A stretch of DNA of 64,000 bases from Tenrec ecaudatus (Eukaryota; Chordata; Mammalia; Afrosoricida; Tenrecidae): positions 128,906,758 through 128,970,757 of the forward strand of contig NC_134536.1 in NCBI RefSeq assembly GCF_050624435.1. Direction: 5' to 3'. Position 1 is the stretch's first letter, and each line of letters starts with the position of its first letter. This document shows positions 1 through 19,493 of the stretch, piece by piece. A program made the translations under genes and the position numbers. A model generated the notes under the pieces. That model had not been told where the DNA came from and ran no database searches. It saw only the letters and a program-made list of their open reading frames with translations.

Positions 1-1200
1 GGATTGGTTTGGGTTTCCTTTTTCCAAATTGAATTCTATTTTTTTAAATAGGTAACCCATTCATAATGCTTCACAAATTCAAACAAGGTAGCTATGGCAA
101 GAAGTCTTGTTCCCGCCCGAATCCCTGTCCTCCTGACACCCCCTCCCAGCTGACACATCCCTGATCGTTAAACACGTGTATTAATCTCTGTCTCCTTGCT
201 GTGCTTTCTGCGACTGTGAGCAAACCCAAAGGCTAAGGTATCTGTCTATGGCTGTGAGTGTCTCAGTCGCCCAAAACCAGGGACTGCTGAGCCCACCCCG
301 ACTCACGCACGCACCGTGAGCCACGTGTGTCTGAATGGCACTGTGCCCCGGACTTTTTCAGGGGCTGGTTTCCCATGAGTAGATCGCCAGGCCTTTCTTC
401 CGAGGTGCCTCTGGGTAGCACGTGGGCATGCTCCAGACACCCAACACGTCCCAGAGAGAAATGTCCCCATTAGATTCAGCTGGCCTGTGGGGGAAAAGAA
501 GGATGCCTGGTGGCCCTGTGGAATAAGCATCCAGCTGCTCACCACCAGCTCGTAGGTTCAAAGCCACCGGCTGCTCTCCGGGAGAAAGATAAAGTTGCCC
601 TTTAGGATGGGCCGCCTGGAGACCCTCCGTAGAGTCGCTGTGAATCGGAATAGACTCATTGGCACTGGATTTGGGGCTTGGGGTGTTCTGGGGAGTTCGG
701 TACAGGAAGAAGGGGGATGGGGTGTTGCTTCCAGTTGCCTGGAGGAGCCGGGGTCTGGGCACAGCAGGCTTGGGAAGAGATCAGAGAGCGAGGATCATGG
801 TGATGGTGGGTGTCGGCCACTCTCACCTTCCGCTGTGTCCTAGACTCTTTTCTGAGGGGACTCCCCGAGGGTCCGCTTCCTCTCAGGGTGTCTGTGCTTG
901 GTGCCCACAACTGACTCTCAGCGCCACTGGGCCCAAAGAGACCAGCCCCTAGGGATGCTCTGTGCCTGGGCCACCAGCATCGCAAGTGGCCTGAGAGCCC
1001 GGGGCAGGGCAGGGCAGCGCCTGGCTTTTCCCCTGGGCACCTGTTTCCGGTTGTCTAACTCCACCTGGCTCTCGTGTGTGCCCGCCTTGTCTTCTGTTTC
1101 TCACTCTGTGCTGTTCACGCAGTGTTCCCGACACTCAGCACACCACGGGGTGAAGGACCTAGGACTAACAGCCCTGTCCCTGACCCCGACCCTGTCCCAG
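1..1200. other. CUL7 intron or upstream exon-free stretch
   Basis: I see no convincing coding exon here. Open frames at 358-762 (-) and 898-1536 (+) resemble nothing I know, although the latter runs into the CUL7 exon at 1201. The stretch holds one SINE (503-688); the rest is unremarkable GC-rich intron sequence ending in a CCCTGTCCCAG acceptor at 1200. Confidence 0.5.
503..688 (+). repeat. AfroSINE copy
   Basis: A diverged copy running CCTGGTGGCCCTGTGG...GGTTCAAAGCCACC...GGGAGAAAGAT...AGTCGCTGTGAATCGG. It matches the tRNA-related head and body of the family in order. Confidence 0.75.
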
Positions 1201-8933
<7,733 letters not shown>

Positions 8934-8972
8934 CCCCAAGGAGCAGCCCGGGCAGGGCTTTCTACAGAAAGA

Positions 8973-8978
8973 AATAAA
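8973..8978 (+). terminator. CUL7: CUL7 polyadenylation signal AATAAA
   Basis: A canonical AATAAA lies 40 bases after the CUL7 stop codon, followed by a GT-rich stretch (TGTGTGTGTGG near 8997-9007) that fits a downstream element. The 3' UTR would therefore be very short. Confidence 0.8.
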
Positions 8979-9149
8979 ATGCAGGGGTGTGATGCTGTGT
9001 GTGTGTGGTGACTGCAGTGTTGTGAGAGGGGGGGCTTTCCTGGCTGCAACCTGGGTCCTTCTGTTGAGGCTGTCTCGTGACACCAGGAAACCAGCTTGTG
9101 CGTGACAGGGTGGTCAAGTGGGGTCACAGGTGACTTAGCACACCCGCTT

Positions 9150-9342
9150 CTAGGTGGCCGGGTGGGGCAGTGATCGTGCATGCTCTGGGCTGCGATCTGC
9201 AGGCCAGCAGTTCAAAATGACCAGCTGCTCTGTGGGAGAAAGGGGGCTTTCCACTCTCTCAAACAGTCCCAGTCTCAGACACTCTCGGGGGTTACTCTGA
9301 GTTGGTGTGGACTCGATTCAGTAACGGAGGGTTTGTTTTGTC
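9150..9342 (+). repeat. AfroSINE copy
   Basis: GCCAGCAGTTCAAAATGACCAGC, GCTCTGTGGGAGAAAGGGGGC, CTTTCCACTCTCTCAAACAG and GAGTTGGTGTGGACTCGATTC are in family order, with a GTTTGTTTTG tail. It lies just past the CUL7 3' end. Confidence 0.75.
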
Positions 9343-10140
9343 CATAAGTTTTATTGGCACATAATTTACATATTATGCAATTCAACAGTTTAATCGTTCC
9401 ATCAAATCAAGGAAAATTGTATAATTGTTACCACATCAATTTTAGATCATGGTTAGACTGACTTTAAAATAGGTTGTGTAATCCATCAGTTCTAGTGCTC
9501 CCTTCCCCCTCCATTGTTTACTCCTGAAATCCCCTTTCCCTCCCCATCACTCTCTTATCCCCCACCCCACACCCCTATGTGCACCCACTCCTGTGCGCCA
9601 CACACTGGGAAACCCAGAACAAAAAAACAAAATAGAAATAAGGTGGTAAGGATAATATAGACAGAAAACACAAATAATGAGTAAGCAAAGTCCACCATCA
9701 ACTTTCAAAAAGCTAGGGAAGATATTTGTCATCGAACAAGTAAGAGCTACTCACACCCAGAACAAATTCAGGTCAGGCCTATCGGGAGGGCAATGGTCTC
9801 TGGCTGTGAGCGACACTGTTGAAGACTCGCCTGTGGCTGGAGGGGCGGCCTGGGGCTCCCGCTGTCCTCCGCACCCTTCTACAAACTGGGTATTCTTAAT
9901 TTTAGCTCCGATGCTTTCCCTTAGTCATATTCGAATTTTGTGGTTGTCATCTTTGGGTCACACAAGATGTGTCTTCCCTGTGGACTTGATTGGCTCCATA
10001 CTCAGGTGACTGCTTGAGGACAAGCCTTTAAGACCTCAGACAGTAGTCTGATAGCCGGGCACCATCTACTTTCTTTAATGTAGCACCCTTATCTTTGGTG
10101 ATCACTTCAGGAAGGTGAGTATCAAGGAGGGCCATTTTTT
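9343..10140 (-). mobile_element. LINE-1 3' UTR-like sequence, reverse
   Basis: AAGTTTTATTGGCACATAA at the left is the complement of a LINE 3' end with AATAAA. GCAATTCAACAGTTTAATCG, TTGTTACCACATCAATTTT and CTGATAGCCGGGCACCATC are phrases I associate with mammalian LINE-1 3' UTRs. No ORF2 is attached. Family assignment is from memory and the right-hand limit is uncertain. Confidence 0.5.
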
Positions 10141-11885
10141 AGGGGGGTCTCTAGGTATGGGGTGAGGGTGGAGTGCACAGAGATGCCAGCCTCTGCTCAG
10201 AGGGGCAGGGCTTGAGTGCTTTCATCTGGCAAGCTGGAGACCAGGCTTTTGATCCACCTTGGTCTCTCGCTGGGCAGTTTCTGATGTGGGCAGATGAACC
10301 TGCAAGCCTTCATTTTTGTCGTTTGTAGGACTGGACCAGAGTCATTTGTGGGACTTTGATGAGCAACAGGAGTAGAACCAGTAGAGAAGGTGAAGCCTCT
10401 GCTCAAAAGAGCCCGTCTTCTTTGTCCCCGTCACCCAAGACATGATAGTGCACTGCACCTTCTCAGAGTACAACTTAGCAAGGAAGGTGTGGTGTGTCTC
10501 AATAGTCACTACCTCTTGCGCACAGATTCTGTAACCATTGCCATGGCCACAGGCAATCCTTCTGATGAAAGGGTTCATTAAGGAAGTTAACAGGTTGCAA
10601 TGCAAGCGAGAAATGCTCAGGGAAGTTCATTGGACGTGGTACCAAGTTCCCTTGGGGCCAAGCCTCAACCAGAAGGCATTCCCCTCAAGCTCTGTCTCTA
10701 TGAGTCCTCCCCCTCAAGAGCGCCCAGAGGGACCCTGCTCCACAAGCCAGCCTCCACTTCACTTGCTCCGTGGGCTGGGAAGTTCACTACTCTGCTCCAT
10801 GCTCTGGTACCAGGAGGCTCACTGCGCAGGGCCCTCGGGGTTCAGAGGACTCACTCCACTCCCGGCTCTTGTTGGCAGAGAGCGCTCCTCAGAGGGCGGC
10901 ACTCGGGGAATCCTGTTCACGAGGACTCACCTTCCCACTTAGCAGCCCCACCCACGCAGGACAGGGTCATTTGGTGGGTTAAGAGACTGGCTAGAAGAGC
11001 CACGTTACATCATTCACTGCCCCTGCAGCAGGTTCCTAGGGTACCGAGAGACGCTTACACATGTGTAAAAAAGGTTTTATCAAGAGTGGCCCACAAGCTA
11101 GTTGTGGGCGAGCCCAGCCTGCTCAAGTCCCTGAGTCAGACCCGCAGCTGGAGGCCCCTCCCAACTCACGCAACTGCCAAGGTTGAGGAAGAAGGCTGGT
11201 GGAGGCTACGAGGAACCGGTCCAAGATCAGCGGACACAGGACCGAACACTGACAGCTCCCAGGGTCTCGGCCTCCGTGCCCACCGGGCCTGTCACACCGC
11301 ACCATTTAACTACAGATCAGGAACAAGTTGGCGAACCCCAGGGAAGCAGGTGGGCACAGCACTTCAGAGCAGCAAGGCAGGCTGAAGGGAGAAGGCAGAG
11401 TGATGACGCTTCCGCAAAGGAGCAGAGCGAGCTAGTGAAGCTAGATCAAGAAAGGAGGATCATTGAAGAATCGTTGAAGACGGAGATGGAGGAGGAAAAA
11501 CCGCCAGCAATGTGGAGCCCAAGACCCAGGTCAGCAGGAGGAAGGGAAGGGAGGTCTCCACGGCATTTATCTGCACGTACGTCGTAGGAGACATCGCCAG
11601 GCTGGGACTTGCCCTCCACCCTGATCTTCCCAGCAGTCTCATCATGGAGTTGACTGTAGGCGACGTCACATCATGGCCAAAGGCCGAGAAGCCCGACACG
11701 TCACATTGACATGAAACCTAACCCAGAAGAGGAGCAGCAAGTCTGCCACACAAAGACAGACCTCATTTATCTGGAGGATCTACAAGAGGCAGGCAGGAGC
11801 ACAGAGCCCACCGTTGCCAAGGCGACTAGGGATGCAGAGAAAGGGGGACCTGTGGGAAATCGACCACTCACTGTCTGCCCTGGGC
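10141..11885. other. Unclassified intergenic stretch with open frames
   Basis: I recognise no gene or named repeat here. A reverse frame of 87 codons (10342-10605, including HGNGYRICAQEVVTIETHH) has natural-looking composition. So does a forward run near 11390-11500 (KEQSELVKLDQERRIIEESL), continued in other frames to about 11830. Old processed pseudogenes or internal LINE sequence are possible; a functional gene is not supported. Confidence 0.4.
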
Positions 11886-11889
11886 GTGC

Positions 11890-12035
11890 TGCTGCCTCAG
11901 CGTCCCCCGTGGTGTCTGAGACAGTAACTGTTCAGGGAGTAGAAAGCAGTCCTTCTCACGGAGCTGCTGGTGGTTTCAAACTGCCGACCATGCAGATCGC
12001 AGTTCACGGTGTAGCCACGACGCCACCAGGGCTCC
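11890..12035 (-). repeat. AfroSINE copy, reverse, truncated
   Basis: GGGAGTAGAAAGCAGTCC, GCTGCTGGTGGTTTCAAACTGC and GACGCCACCAGGGCTCC follow reversed family order. The tail end is missing. Confidence 0.75.
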
Positions 12036-13194
12036 TTGAGAGTGAGTCATGATTCATGCCATCGCTGTTACTGAATCATGTGTGTAAAAATGGCTGCAAT
12101 GCCCAGTGCTCGGTGATAGAGTGACCCGTTTTGTGAAAGGCCCTCTGCCAGGGCCTCTCCCTGGGAGCTCGGTGGACGCCCGGTTGCAGCACACCCGGAG
12201 ACACTGCCACCCCGTTCCTTCCCCCGGCTCCTCCACACCGCTTCTTCCCAGCCTGTGTGCACCTTCGGTCATCAGCCTGACTGCTGTGCTCTCGGGGAGG
12301 CTGGTTCTCAGTGACGTCTCTGCTCGGGCCTGCCCGTGCTGGGGCAGGGGCAGGCAGACTCGGGGCCCCAGTGCCCCCGGGCAGCTCTACATCTTGACCA
12401 CGGCCATCTGGGAGGACCTAGGATGCCAAGTCCCTAGTTCTGCTTGCAGGCCCAGAGTGGGGGCCTGAGAAAACTGCAGGAAGGGAAAAAGGGTATTTGG
12501 AGGGAGGGAACAGAGGCCACAGGAGACTGGGGTCCAGCTAGGCTTCCAAGGCTAGTTTCGTAGTGGTCTCCCAGGAAAAGAAGGCAGGGCTTGGGGAGCT
12601 AGGGTGCCCAGGACAAGAGCAAAGGGGACCAGACCAGAGGTTACAAGAGCACCTCCTGCTTGGCAGTCTGGTGGTCCCGCATGGTCTCACGGCCTACACT
12701 TCCTGCCAGCCCCAGGCGCACTGACACTGCTGGTGTGTCACCTGGGCACCTCTCTACCTTTCGACCAGAAATCAGGGCTTGTTGTTTGGCAACACCTAGC
12801 TGCTTCTGACTCAACATTCCCACTGCACTGTGGTCCTGCTCCATTCTCTGTCAATCGGCAGCCACTCCGTCACAGGTCTTCCTCCTTTTCACTGCCCCTC
12901 TGCTGAAGTATGATGTCCTTCTCCAGATCTTGGTTCCCCCAACAGTACTAGAGACGAGGTCTCACCATCCCCACTAAGGAGCATTCTGGCCATACTGCTT
13001 CCAAGAGAACTGTTAGTTCTTTTGCCAATCCATAGACTCAGAATTCTCTGCGATTCGACAATTCAAAGACATCAGGTCTTTGGTCCTCCTTCTCCATTGT
13101 CTAACTTCCCCACACGAAACCAAATGAATCCGCTGTCCCCAAGTCCATTCTCACAGCAACCCCTCCGGACAGGGCAGAGCTGCTCCCGGAGTTT
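12036..13194. other. Intergenic, nothing recognised
   Basis: GC-rich sequence between CUL7 and RRP36 with short chance open frames on both strands. I see no repeat signature or coding exon. Confidence 0.4.
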
Positions 13195-13315
13195 CTCAGG
13201 CTCTCTTTCTGGGAGTGGAAGCCTCTTCTTTCCCTGGAGGTGCAGCTGGTGATTTCAAACAGCTGGCCTTGCAGTTAGCAGCCGAACAGGTCCCTACTCT
13301 TGCTACCCAGGTCCC
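13195..13315 (-). repeat. AfroSINE fragment, reverse
   Basis: GGGAGTGGAAGCCTCTTC, GCAGCTGGTGATTTCAAACAG and TTGCAGTTAGCAGCCGAACAG match the middle and head of a reversed copy. Confidence 0.65.
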
Positions 13316-13999
13316 CATACCTGGGTTAGGTGTGTTTCAGTCCTGGAGACCTTAACCCTTTTGCAGACATCTGCTGCAAATGAACTGCCCAGGGCTCAAG
13401 GGCCGAGCTGTCCCTGCAGGAGTCTCTCATGGCCTCAGGCCATGATCTAGGCCCAGGTGGGGAGCTTAATGCCCTTTAGATCCTGGCGTCCTTCCCCCCA
13501 GAAGCCCCCGTTGGGAGCTGTCTGCACTGACTGTAGGGGCAGAGGATGGGCTGCCACTGCCAAGGCTCCTTCGAGACCAAAGACCAACCCCTTAGTCATC
13601 CTCTTCCATCAGCCTGGCCTCAGCCTACCTTCCCCAGCCCCACTGGGGCACTCACTCCCGAGCTCTTTAGCGAAGAGCGCCTACAGGTTCCTGCCTGCTT
13701 GCCGTCTGCCCTCTGGCACAGTCTCACCTGACTCAAGACTGCCCTCCACCCTCTTGTGTAAGCACAAGTACATGAAGCGTCCTGCCCGGCCCTCACGATT
13801 TCCCATCCCTGGCATGCACACCCTGGGCTGCATTTCTAACGTGACGCACCAGACAGATGTTTGCTGCCCTGACCCTTTGAGGGGCCATCCCAAAACTCTG
13901 ACTTAGGTCCTGCAACTGGTGACGAACCTTGGCTTGTCAACACCAAGTTGACAATGTTTTAAAAGTACACAGTACCTTGACTGCGTTTAGAAGCTGCTG
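13316..13999. other. Intergenic, nothing recognised
   Basis: A forward frame of 149 codons at 13457-13906 has low-complexity proline- and serine-rich composition and no familiar domain. I treat it as chance. Confidence 0.4.
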
Positions 14000-14208
14000 T
14001 TACCAAAAACCAAATGTGCTGCCATGGAGTCGATGCCGGCCCACAGCGACCCTTTAAGACAGGGTAGAACTGCCTCTAAAAGTCTTCAAGACTGTTAACT
14101 CTTTCTGGTAAAAGTCCGGCCTTTCTGCCCCAGGATAGCTGGTGGTTTCAAACTGGTGACTTTCGGATCACAGCCCCATGTGGACCCACTCGGCCACCTG
14201 GGCTCCTT
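14000..14208 (-). repeat. AfroSINE copy, reverse, near full length
   Basis: CCAAAAACCAAATGTGCTGCC at the left is the tail complement, then GGAGTCGATGCCGGCCCAC, GACAGGGTAGAACTGCC, GATAGCTGGTGGTTTCAAAC and GGCCACCTGGGCTCC at the head. Confidence 0.85.
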
Positions 14209-14379
14209 GTTGTGAGGTGCCCTCAACGGCCCTGTGAACAGAACGAAACACTGCCCAGCCCGGCGCTGTCTTACCATGGCAACACGAGCCCTCGGTGGTA
14301 GCCACTGTGCCCATCTCCAGGGCTTCCTCGTTGAGGCCCCTCCACTCGACCAAGTACGGTGTCCCTGTCCAAGGGCACA

Positions 14380-14545
14380 CACAGAGCTCACTGCCACTGC
14401 GTTGACTGTTTCACAACGACCCTACAGGACAGGGTAGCACTGTCCCCCGTGGGCTTTGAACCTTTTCATGGGAGTAGAAAGCCTCGCCTTTCTCCCGCAG
14501 AGAGCTCACTGTGGTTAGCCCCCCGTGTCACCCACTAGGCCCCAC
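14380..14545 (-). repeat. AfroSINE copy, reverse
   Basis: CTCACTGCCACTGCGTTGAC, CCTACAGGACAGGGTAGCAC, GGGAGTAGAAAGCCTCGCC and TGGTTAGCCCCCCGTGTCACC follow reversed family order, with a decayed head. Confidence 0.75.
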
Positions 14546-14599
14546 TGAGCAGCTGGGAAGAAGAGGCGGTGACTGCGAGTCACACAGGGCCTCGGGGGT

Positions 14600-14712
14600 G
14601 ATGAAAATGTTCTAGTTGGTTTTGGCAAAGGCTACATGAGACTTAATACACTAAAAGCCACTTAATTGTACACTTTAAGTGGGGGGATTTTAATACAGCT
14701 ATGAACCACAGA
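14600..14712 (+). repeat. Old LINE-1 3' end fragment
   Basis: GAAAATGTTCTAGTTGG, ACACTAAAAGCCACTTAATTG and TACACTTTAAGTGGGG resemble the 3' end shared by old mammalian LINE-1 (L1M) families. Confidence 0.6.
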
Positions 14713-15402
14713 AAGTCCACTCTAGGTCCTGGCTAAGGGGAGGAGCAGTCTGAAGGTACCCAGATGTCAACTGTCGTGTAGCAGACTCGCTGGAGGGCTT
14801 TCCTGATTTCGTGGGTCAGATGAATGAGTGTCGGCTGTCATAACATGGATTGGGCAAACTGTCCACACCACCCATCTCCCAGCCGAAGCCAAAGTTCAGT
14901 GGGTGAGCTTGCTTGGTGATGTCATCTTTAAATCCCCTCTCTACACTGAGCTCTGAGTTCCTACTTTGTAAGAGCCTTCATGACCTTCTCCCACCCGTGG
15001 CCCACCGAGGCAGCCAGTCATTCCAGGCCACCCGAAAATCCCACACAAAAGCGGAACACAAAGAGGAGTGTTTATGAGGCGACACCCGCACATAGTCTCA
15101 GCCGCGGGAAACAGCAACAGAGGCTTGGCTTTCACTGGCCTCCCCTCCTCTGTGACACAGCATTGGCTCCAGGGGAGGGCTCGAGGGCGTGGTGAAGCCC
15201 ATCCCAGTGGAGGCAGTGAGGCAAGGCAGGCACTGGAGCTGCTCGCTCAAAGGGCAGTCCAAGAACTCTCCAGTTGTCTCGGGACCAGCCGAGACCCAGT
15301 GCTGCTGCGATTCTGCCCTTGCCCAGAGGACAGAGGACAGGCCCAGCCAAGGTCGTCCCCGGCAGCCCCCTCGCCAGGGCGGTGGCAGAGCCGCAGAGTT
15401 CC
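14713..15402. other. Intergenic and probable RRP36 3' UTR
   Basis: No repeat is recognised. On the reverse strand the RRP36 3' UTR should begin at 15402. I see no clean AATAAA; a CATAAA variant (complement of 15069-15074) about 330 bases past the stop is the best candidate. Confidence 0.4.
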
Positions 15403-18400
15403 TTATTGCTCTTTGCTCAAGGGGAGATGTCTCCTGTCCTTGCCTGCGTTACGGCGCCTCTTCCGACTCAAGAAGCTCTCCAGCTTCTTGCTGCGTTTCA
15501 GCTCCTTGAACTTCTCCGCTAGGGCCAACTGCCTCTGCTCCGCTAGAGGACGGTCAGAAAACAAAGCTGGTGACCAAAGAAGCCCTTGCCCTTCCCCGTC
15601 CCCAGGTCAGCGATGCTGGGATGCAAATGGGCCCAAGTGCACTTTCCCACCGCTCCAGTTTCCCTGAGCTGCCAGATGGTCCCTGCAGGAACACTGAAGA
15701 ACGAGAGCCCGGCACCTGTAGAACTTAGCTATAGGTAAATTCTACAAGCCTGAGGCAGATGGCCTGGTTTTAAGGAGGGCGCCAGTCTCACTCCATCCCC
15801 CAAGCAGGAACTCCAATGTGTCCGGGCCCAGCGCTTGGGAGGGTTTTACAGAGATGTAAGACATGCTCCTGCCCAAATGGAATCGGAGAGAGAGAGACGG
15901 TCTCTGGTCAACTCCCTAAGATGCCTTCCACGTCACCATGGGATCTAGCTGGCATGCCTCCTGTGGGAGTCACGGGAACCCCGATATACCATCAGCGCTG
16001 TGGCCAGCCTAGTCCAGCAACCATCCTGAGCCCACAAGCCCCACTCACATTTCTTCAGGAAGAACGGCCGATGGCCTTGCTGGGCCTGGGCGCGCAGCTC
16101 CTGCTTCAGGGCCAAGCGTCGCTCTTGCTGCCGCTTCCGCTCCTGCTGCGCCTGTTCTTGTTGCTCCTGAGGTGAGGAGGGGAGGATGAGCGAGGGGGGG
16201 GACAGGAGGGACTATGAACCACCTCCCCGCCTGCCCTCATCACCCACTCACTAAGCGCTGAAGCAGCAGCTGCAGTTTCTCCTGCTCCTCCCCTGAGCGG
16301 CGCTTCTTCAACTGCCTTTTCACAAGCTGCAAGTCAGAGTGATGGTGAGGTGAGCGTTCTGGAAAGGCGGGCCCCACTTTGTGGGGCTCACACACACCAG
16401 ACAGGGCCTTCGGGGATCCCTTTCCCTGACTAGGAAACAAGCACTCAGACAGAGTAAGGAGCCGGGAGTGCACAGCGTCCTGATCGGAACCTTGTCAGGG
16501 CCATGTAGGGTGGACACCCACACAAGGTTCACTGGCCTTACACACTCTACAGAGGTGATGCTCCGCATCCGACTTCTGGGAGGGGGAGTGATTGACTGGA
16601 GCCCTAAAAGCTGGTGAGTGGCCACCGAAGGTGCAATGACCAGCCCTCCCCTTCTGGAGCAAAGGTAGAAAAGGAAAGATGAATGAGGACAATTAGACCC
16701 CAGCCCTCCCGACCCTGAGACCAGAGCTAGGCGGTACCTGGCCACCTCTGCTCAGAAAGGGATCCCAAGAGAGGTCTGCAAAGAAAAGGCAGTGCAAAGT
16801 GCAGAATCATAAAGACACACCAGCTCTCACAAGCGAGCTCGCCTGGTGAACCCCACCCCAAAGCCGATGGCCCGCTCAGAAACTGATCCCGTGCCCAGGA
16901 CTCCGTGGTCAAAGGACAAACCAGAGCCAACCACGCGACAGAGAGCAGAAGCAGGGAGCTCGGGCCGGAGAAGTGGTCACTACAGCTGACCTCACACACC
17001 ACACCAAAGACAGCAATTCCAGCCTCCAAATTAGGAATGGATCAATTGTTTGACCAAAGACAGCAAGCTAATTTTTTAACTGCTAATTTTGCATGGCTCA
17101 CGAATGATGTGATAAAGATCCAAATGGGCCATGGCAGAAAAAAGGTTGTCCACTCACCACTGCCTTAGATCAATCAACCAAAAGAGGTACAAAGAGCAGT
17201 ATGTCTAGGGACTGGGGCTCAGAAGACAGGGAGGGGCAGTCCAGTCACCCGTCTGGAGAAGGTAAACCCAGAGGAAGTGGGAAGTACATTGCGTTTACAT
17301 TATAGGGATTATATCAGTGTCACAAAATAAAAAGGACATAAATTGTTGAATGGAAAATCAACCTGACCAGTTTGCTCTGTTAAGTTTTTACCCAATTATC
17401 AATAAAAAGGTAAAAAAAATAAATAAGAAATAATTTTTAAAAAACTCATGAGAAGCTTTTGTGAGACGAAACCACAAAAACTGAAGCAATTAAAATTATT
17501 TGGAAGGCTAGAACATCCACAAAACTACCCATGTAGCTATTGTACCCATGTTTCTTGTGAGAGAATTAAAAAAAAAGAAGAGGCAAATTATAGTTAACTC
17601 CACTCTGTATGGGCTCCCCTGATTTCCGCCACGTCCTGCCCTCCCAGAGCCTGCATAAGCCAGACGTTGGGCGCACACCTCTTGTTCTTTGGCTCGGATA
17701 TCATTCAGGAACTGATAGGTTTTGTCAAACACCTCAGGATTATATTCCCCGGAGAGGTCGTCAAACCGGGGGTCTCGGGCCACCTTTGGACAGAACAGAG
17801 GGTATGTGAGCAGCATGGTCCAGTCGCCCTTCCCGGAGAAATGGCTTCCTGTCTTTTCCTCACCTTCTTACTGACGGGGACGACCTGCCGCAAAAACGGC
17901 ACCCGGGCTTTGGATGACATTTCCAGAGGCCTAGAGAGACATGAAGAGGACAGGTCAAGGAGACTCTGATCTTTTGCAAAGGCCTCCCACACCTGCCACC
18001 CAAGCGGGCACCTGCTCAAGGTATCCTCCCCTCCTCCTCAGGCAGGCCTGGCTCCTCACTTGTGCTTGTCGGCCACGCACACAGGCGCTCTCGAGTCTGG
18101 CTTCCCAGTGCTGCTGCCACCTACCAACTGTTTGTACTTCTTCGTCCCCACTTGGCTCTGCAATTCCAGCAGCTCCTCGAATGACAGGTTGGATGGATCT
18201 GGGAAAGGGTCAGCAGGGACACATCGCTCAGCTGGGTACCTACCAAGGCCACAGCCAGCCTTCCACCCCAGCCCTGAGGTCACTGACCCCTCTCAATGAG
18301 CCTATCAGTCCTCTCCTAAGGTCCAGGCAGACAGGTTGTACTGTGCCATAGTGAATCTTCACCCTGACTGTTGCTGCAGCTACTTGGGGCCTCCTCTTGC

Positions 18401-19493
18401 TAAGGGAGGTGAACGTGTAAGGCTGGAGATGAGTCAGAAACCTCTATTCACGACTACCTCTTTGATATCACTGACTCCTAGAGCTTCGCGCCCCACCCCC
18501 AGCTCTGTTACCACTGCCAAGGTCCTAGTTCACCCCCTCAGCACACCTCCCTTCACATCACCTCCAAACTCCTACCTGCCCCTCTGACCAGGAGAGGCAT
18601 CTACGATGCAACTATTGCTCACCACCATCCGAGTTCCCACAATACATGAGATCCTATCCCTCCCCAAACTCCCCACTGGCTGCTACTTGACTCGGAGGGA
18701 AAGCCACGGCCTTACAATGGCCTCAAGTCCCCAGATGACCTGGTTCCTTTAAGGTCTTCAATTTCATCTCCTAATCTCGTCCTCTTGACTCCTCTCCAGT
18801 CACCTGGCTGAGCAGCGCCTGGGCACTAAATGTTCCCTCCGCTGGGAACACTCTCCCAGGGGCCCCCAGGCCTATGCCGCGTGCTCAAATGCCACCTTCC
18901 TCTGGTGAGGCCTTTCCTCATTACCCTACTGAAAATGCCAGCAATCCCTGCGGGCTCCCCGCGGGGTCTCGTCTTCTACAGTTGCCATTCACAGAACACG
19001 GGGCCCACTTATGAAATTCACCCTCAAGGGTGTACAACCCAGTGCTTTATCACCTTCTAATACACCCTGGTGGTTTGTTTTCTTTAACTACCATTTCTCA
19101 AAAGCAAGCTCCAAAGGGGCAGAGGACTTTGACAGGCTCCCTGGCTCGCTCCGAGTGCCGGGGAAACGGCTAGCAGAGGCTCCCGCAGCAACCTGTGGGG
19201 TTTGCGGGCCACGGACCCGCTCTCCCTTCCCCGCCGACGCAGGTCCTCTCCTGCCTTGGTGACAGAAACCTCGGCTTCTGCGGCCACCTCCCTCCCCCCG
19301 CCACGGGCGCGCTCTCGGGGCCTGACCCGGCGGCGCTTGGCTGCCTCTCCGAACCGTCCCCCGCCCGGCCCTCACCGCTCCGCAGGCTGCGGATCGCGGC
19401 CCGGGGCTCCGGGTCCCCGTTATCCTGCCCACCGCGCCGGACCCGGCGGGGAGGCGGAGCCGCGGCTTTCGCTCGAGGGCCCCCTTTCGCCAT
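15403..19493 (-). CDS. RRP36: Ribosomal RNA processing protein 36 homolog
   Basis: RRP36 is a nucleolar protein of the early 90S/SSU processome, needed for early cleavages toward 18S rRNA. Seven exons in transcript order: 19376-19493, 18060-18198, 17864-17930, 17679-17783, 16252-16326, 16049-16166, 15403-15542; total 762 nt, 253 aa plus stop (human about 259). The conserved core runs LSFEELLELQSQVGTKKYKQL, PFLRQVVPVSKKVARDPRFD and SGEYNPEVFDKTYQFLNDIR. It is followed by a long basic, Gln-rich coiled segment and the nucleolar-type tail SRKRRRNAGKDRRHLPLSKE. The start at MAKGGPRAK gives the family's usual short N-terminus, but the frame stays open upstream to 19763, so the start is inferred. 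The gene sits head-on behind KLHDC3, with under 400 bases between them. Confidence 0.93.
17000..17600. other. AT-rich part of RRP36 intron 4
   Basis: This segment between exons 16252-16326 and 17679-17783 turns AT-rich (A runs near 17400-17440 and 17565-17575) with no recognised repeat head or open frame. It may be an old LINE tail. Confidence 0.4.
18630..19135 (+). repeat. LINE-2 3' end fragment in RRP36 intron 1
   Basis: Phrases in the order of the L2 3' region occur: CCTCAAGTCC...GACCTGGTTCC, TCTCCTAATCTCGTCC, GGAACACTCTCCCAGG, CAAATGCCACCTTCCTC, GTGAGGCCTTTCCTCATTACC and CAAGCTCCAAAGGGGCAGAGG. L2 is an ancient mammal-wide family, so the copy predates placental radiation. Confidence 0.7.
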
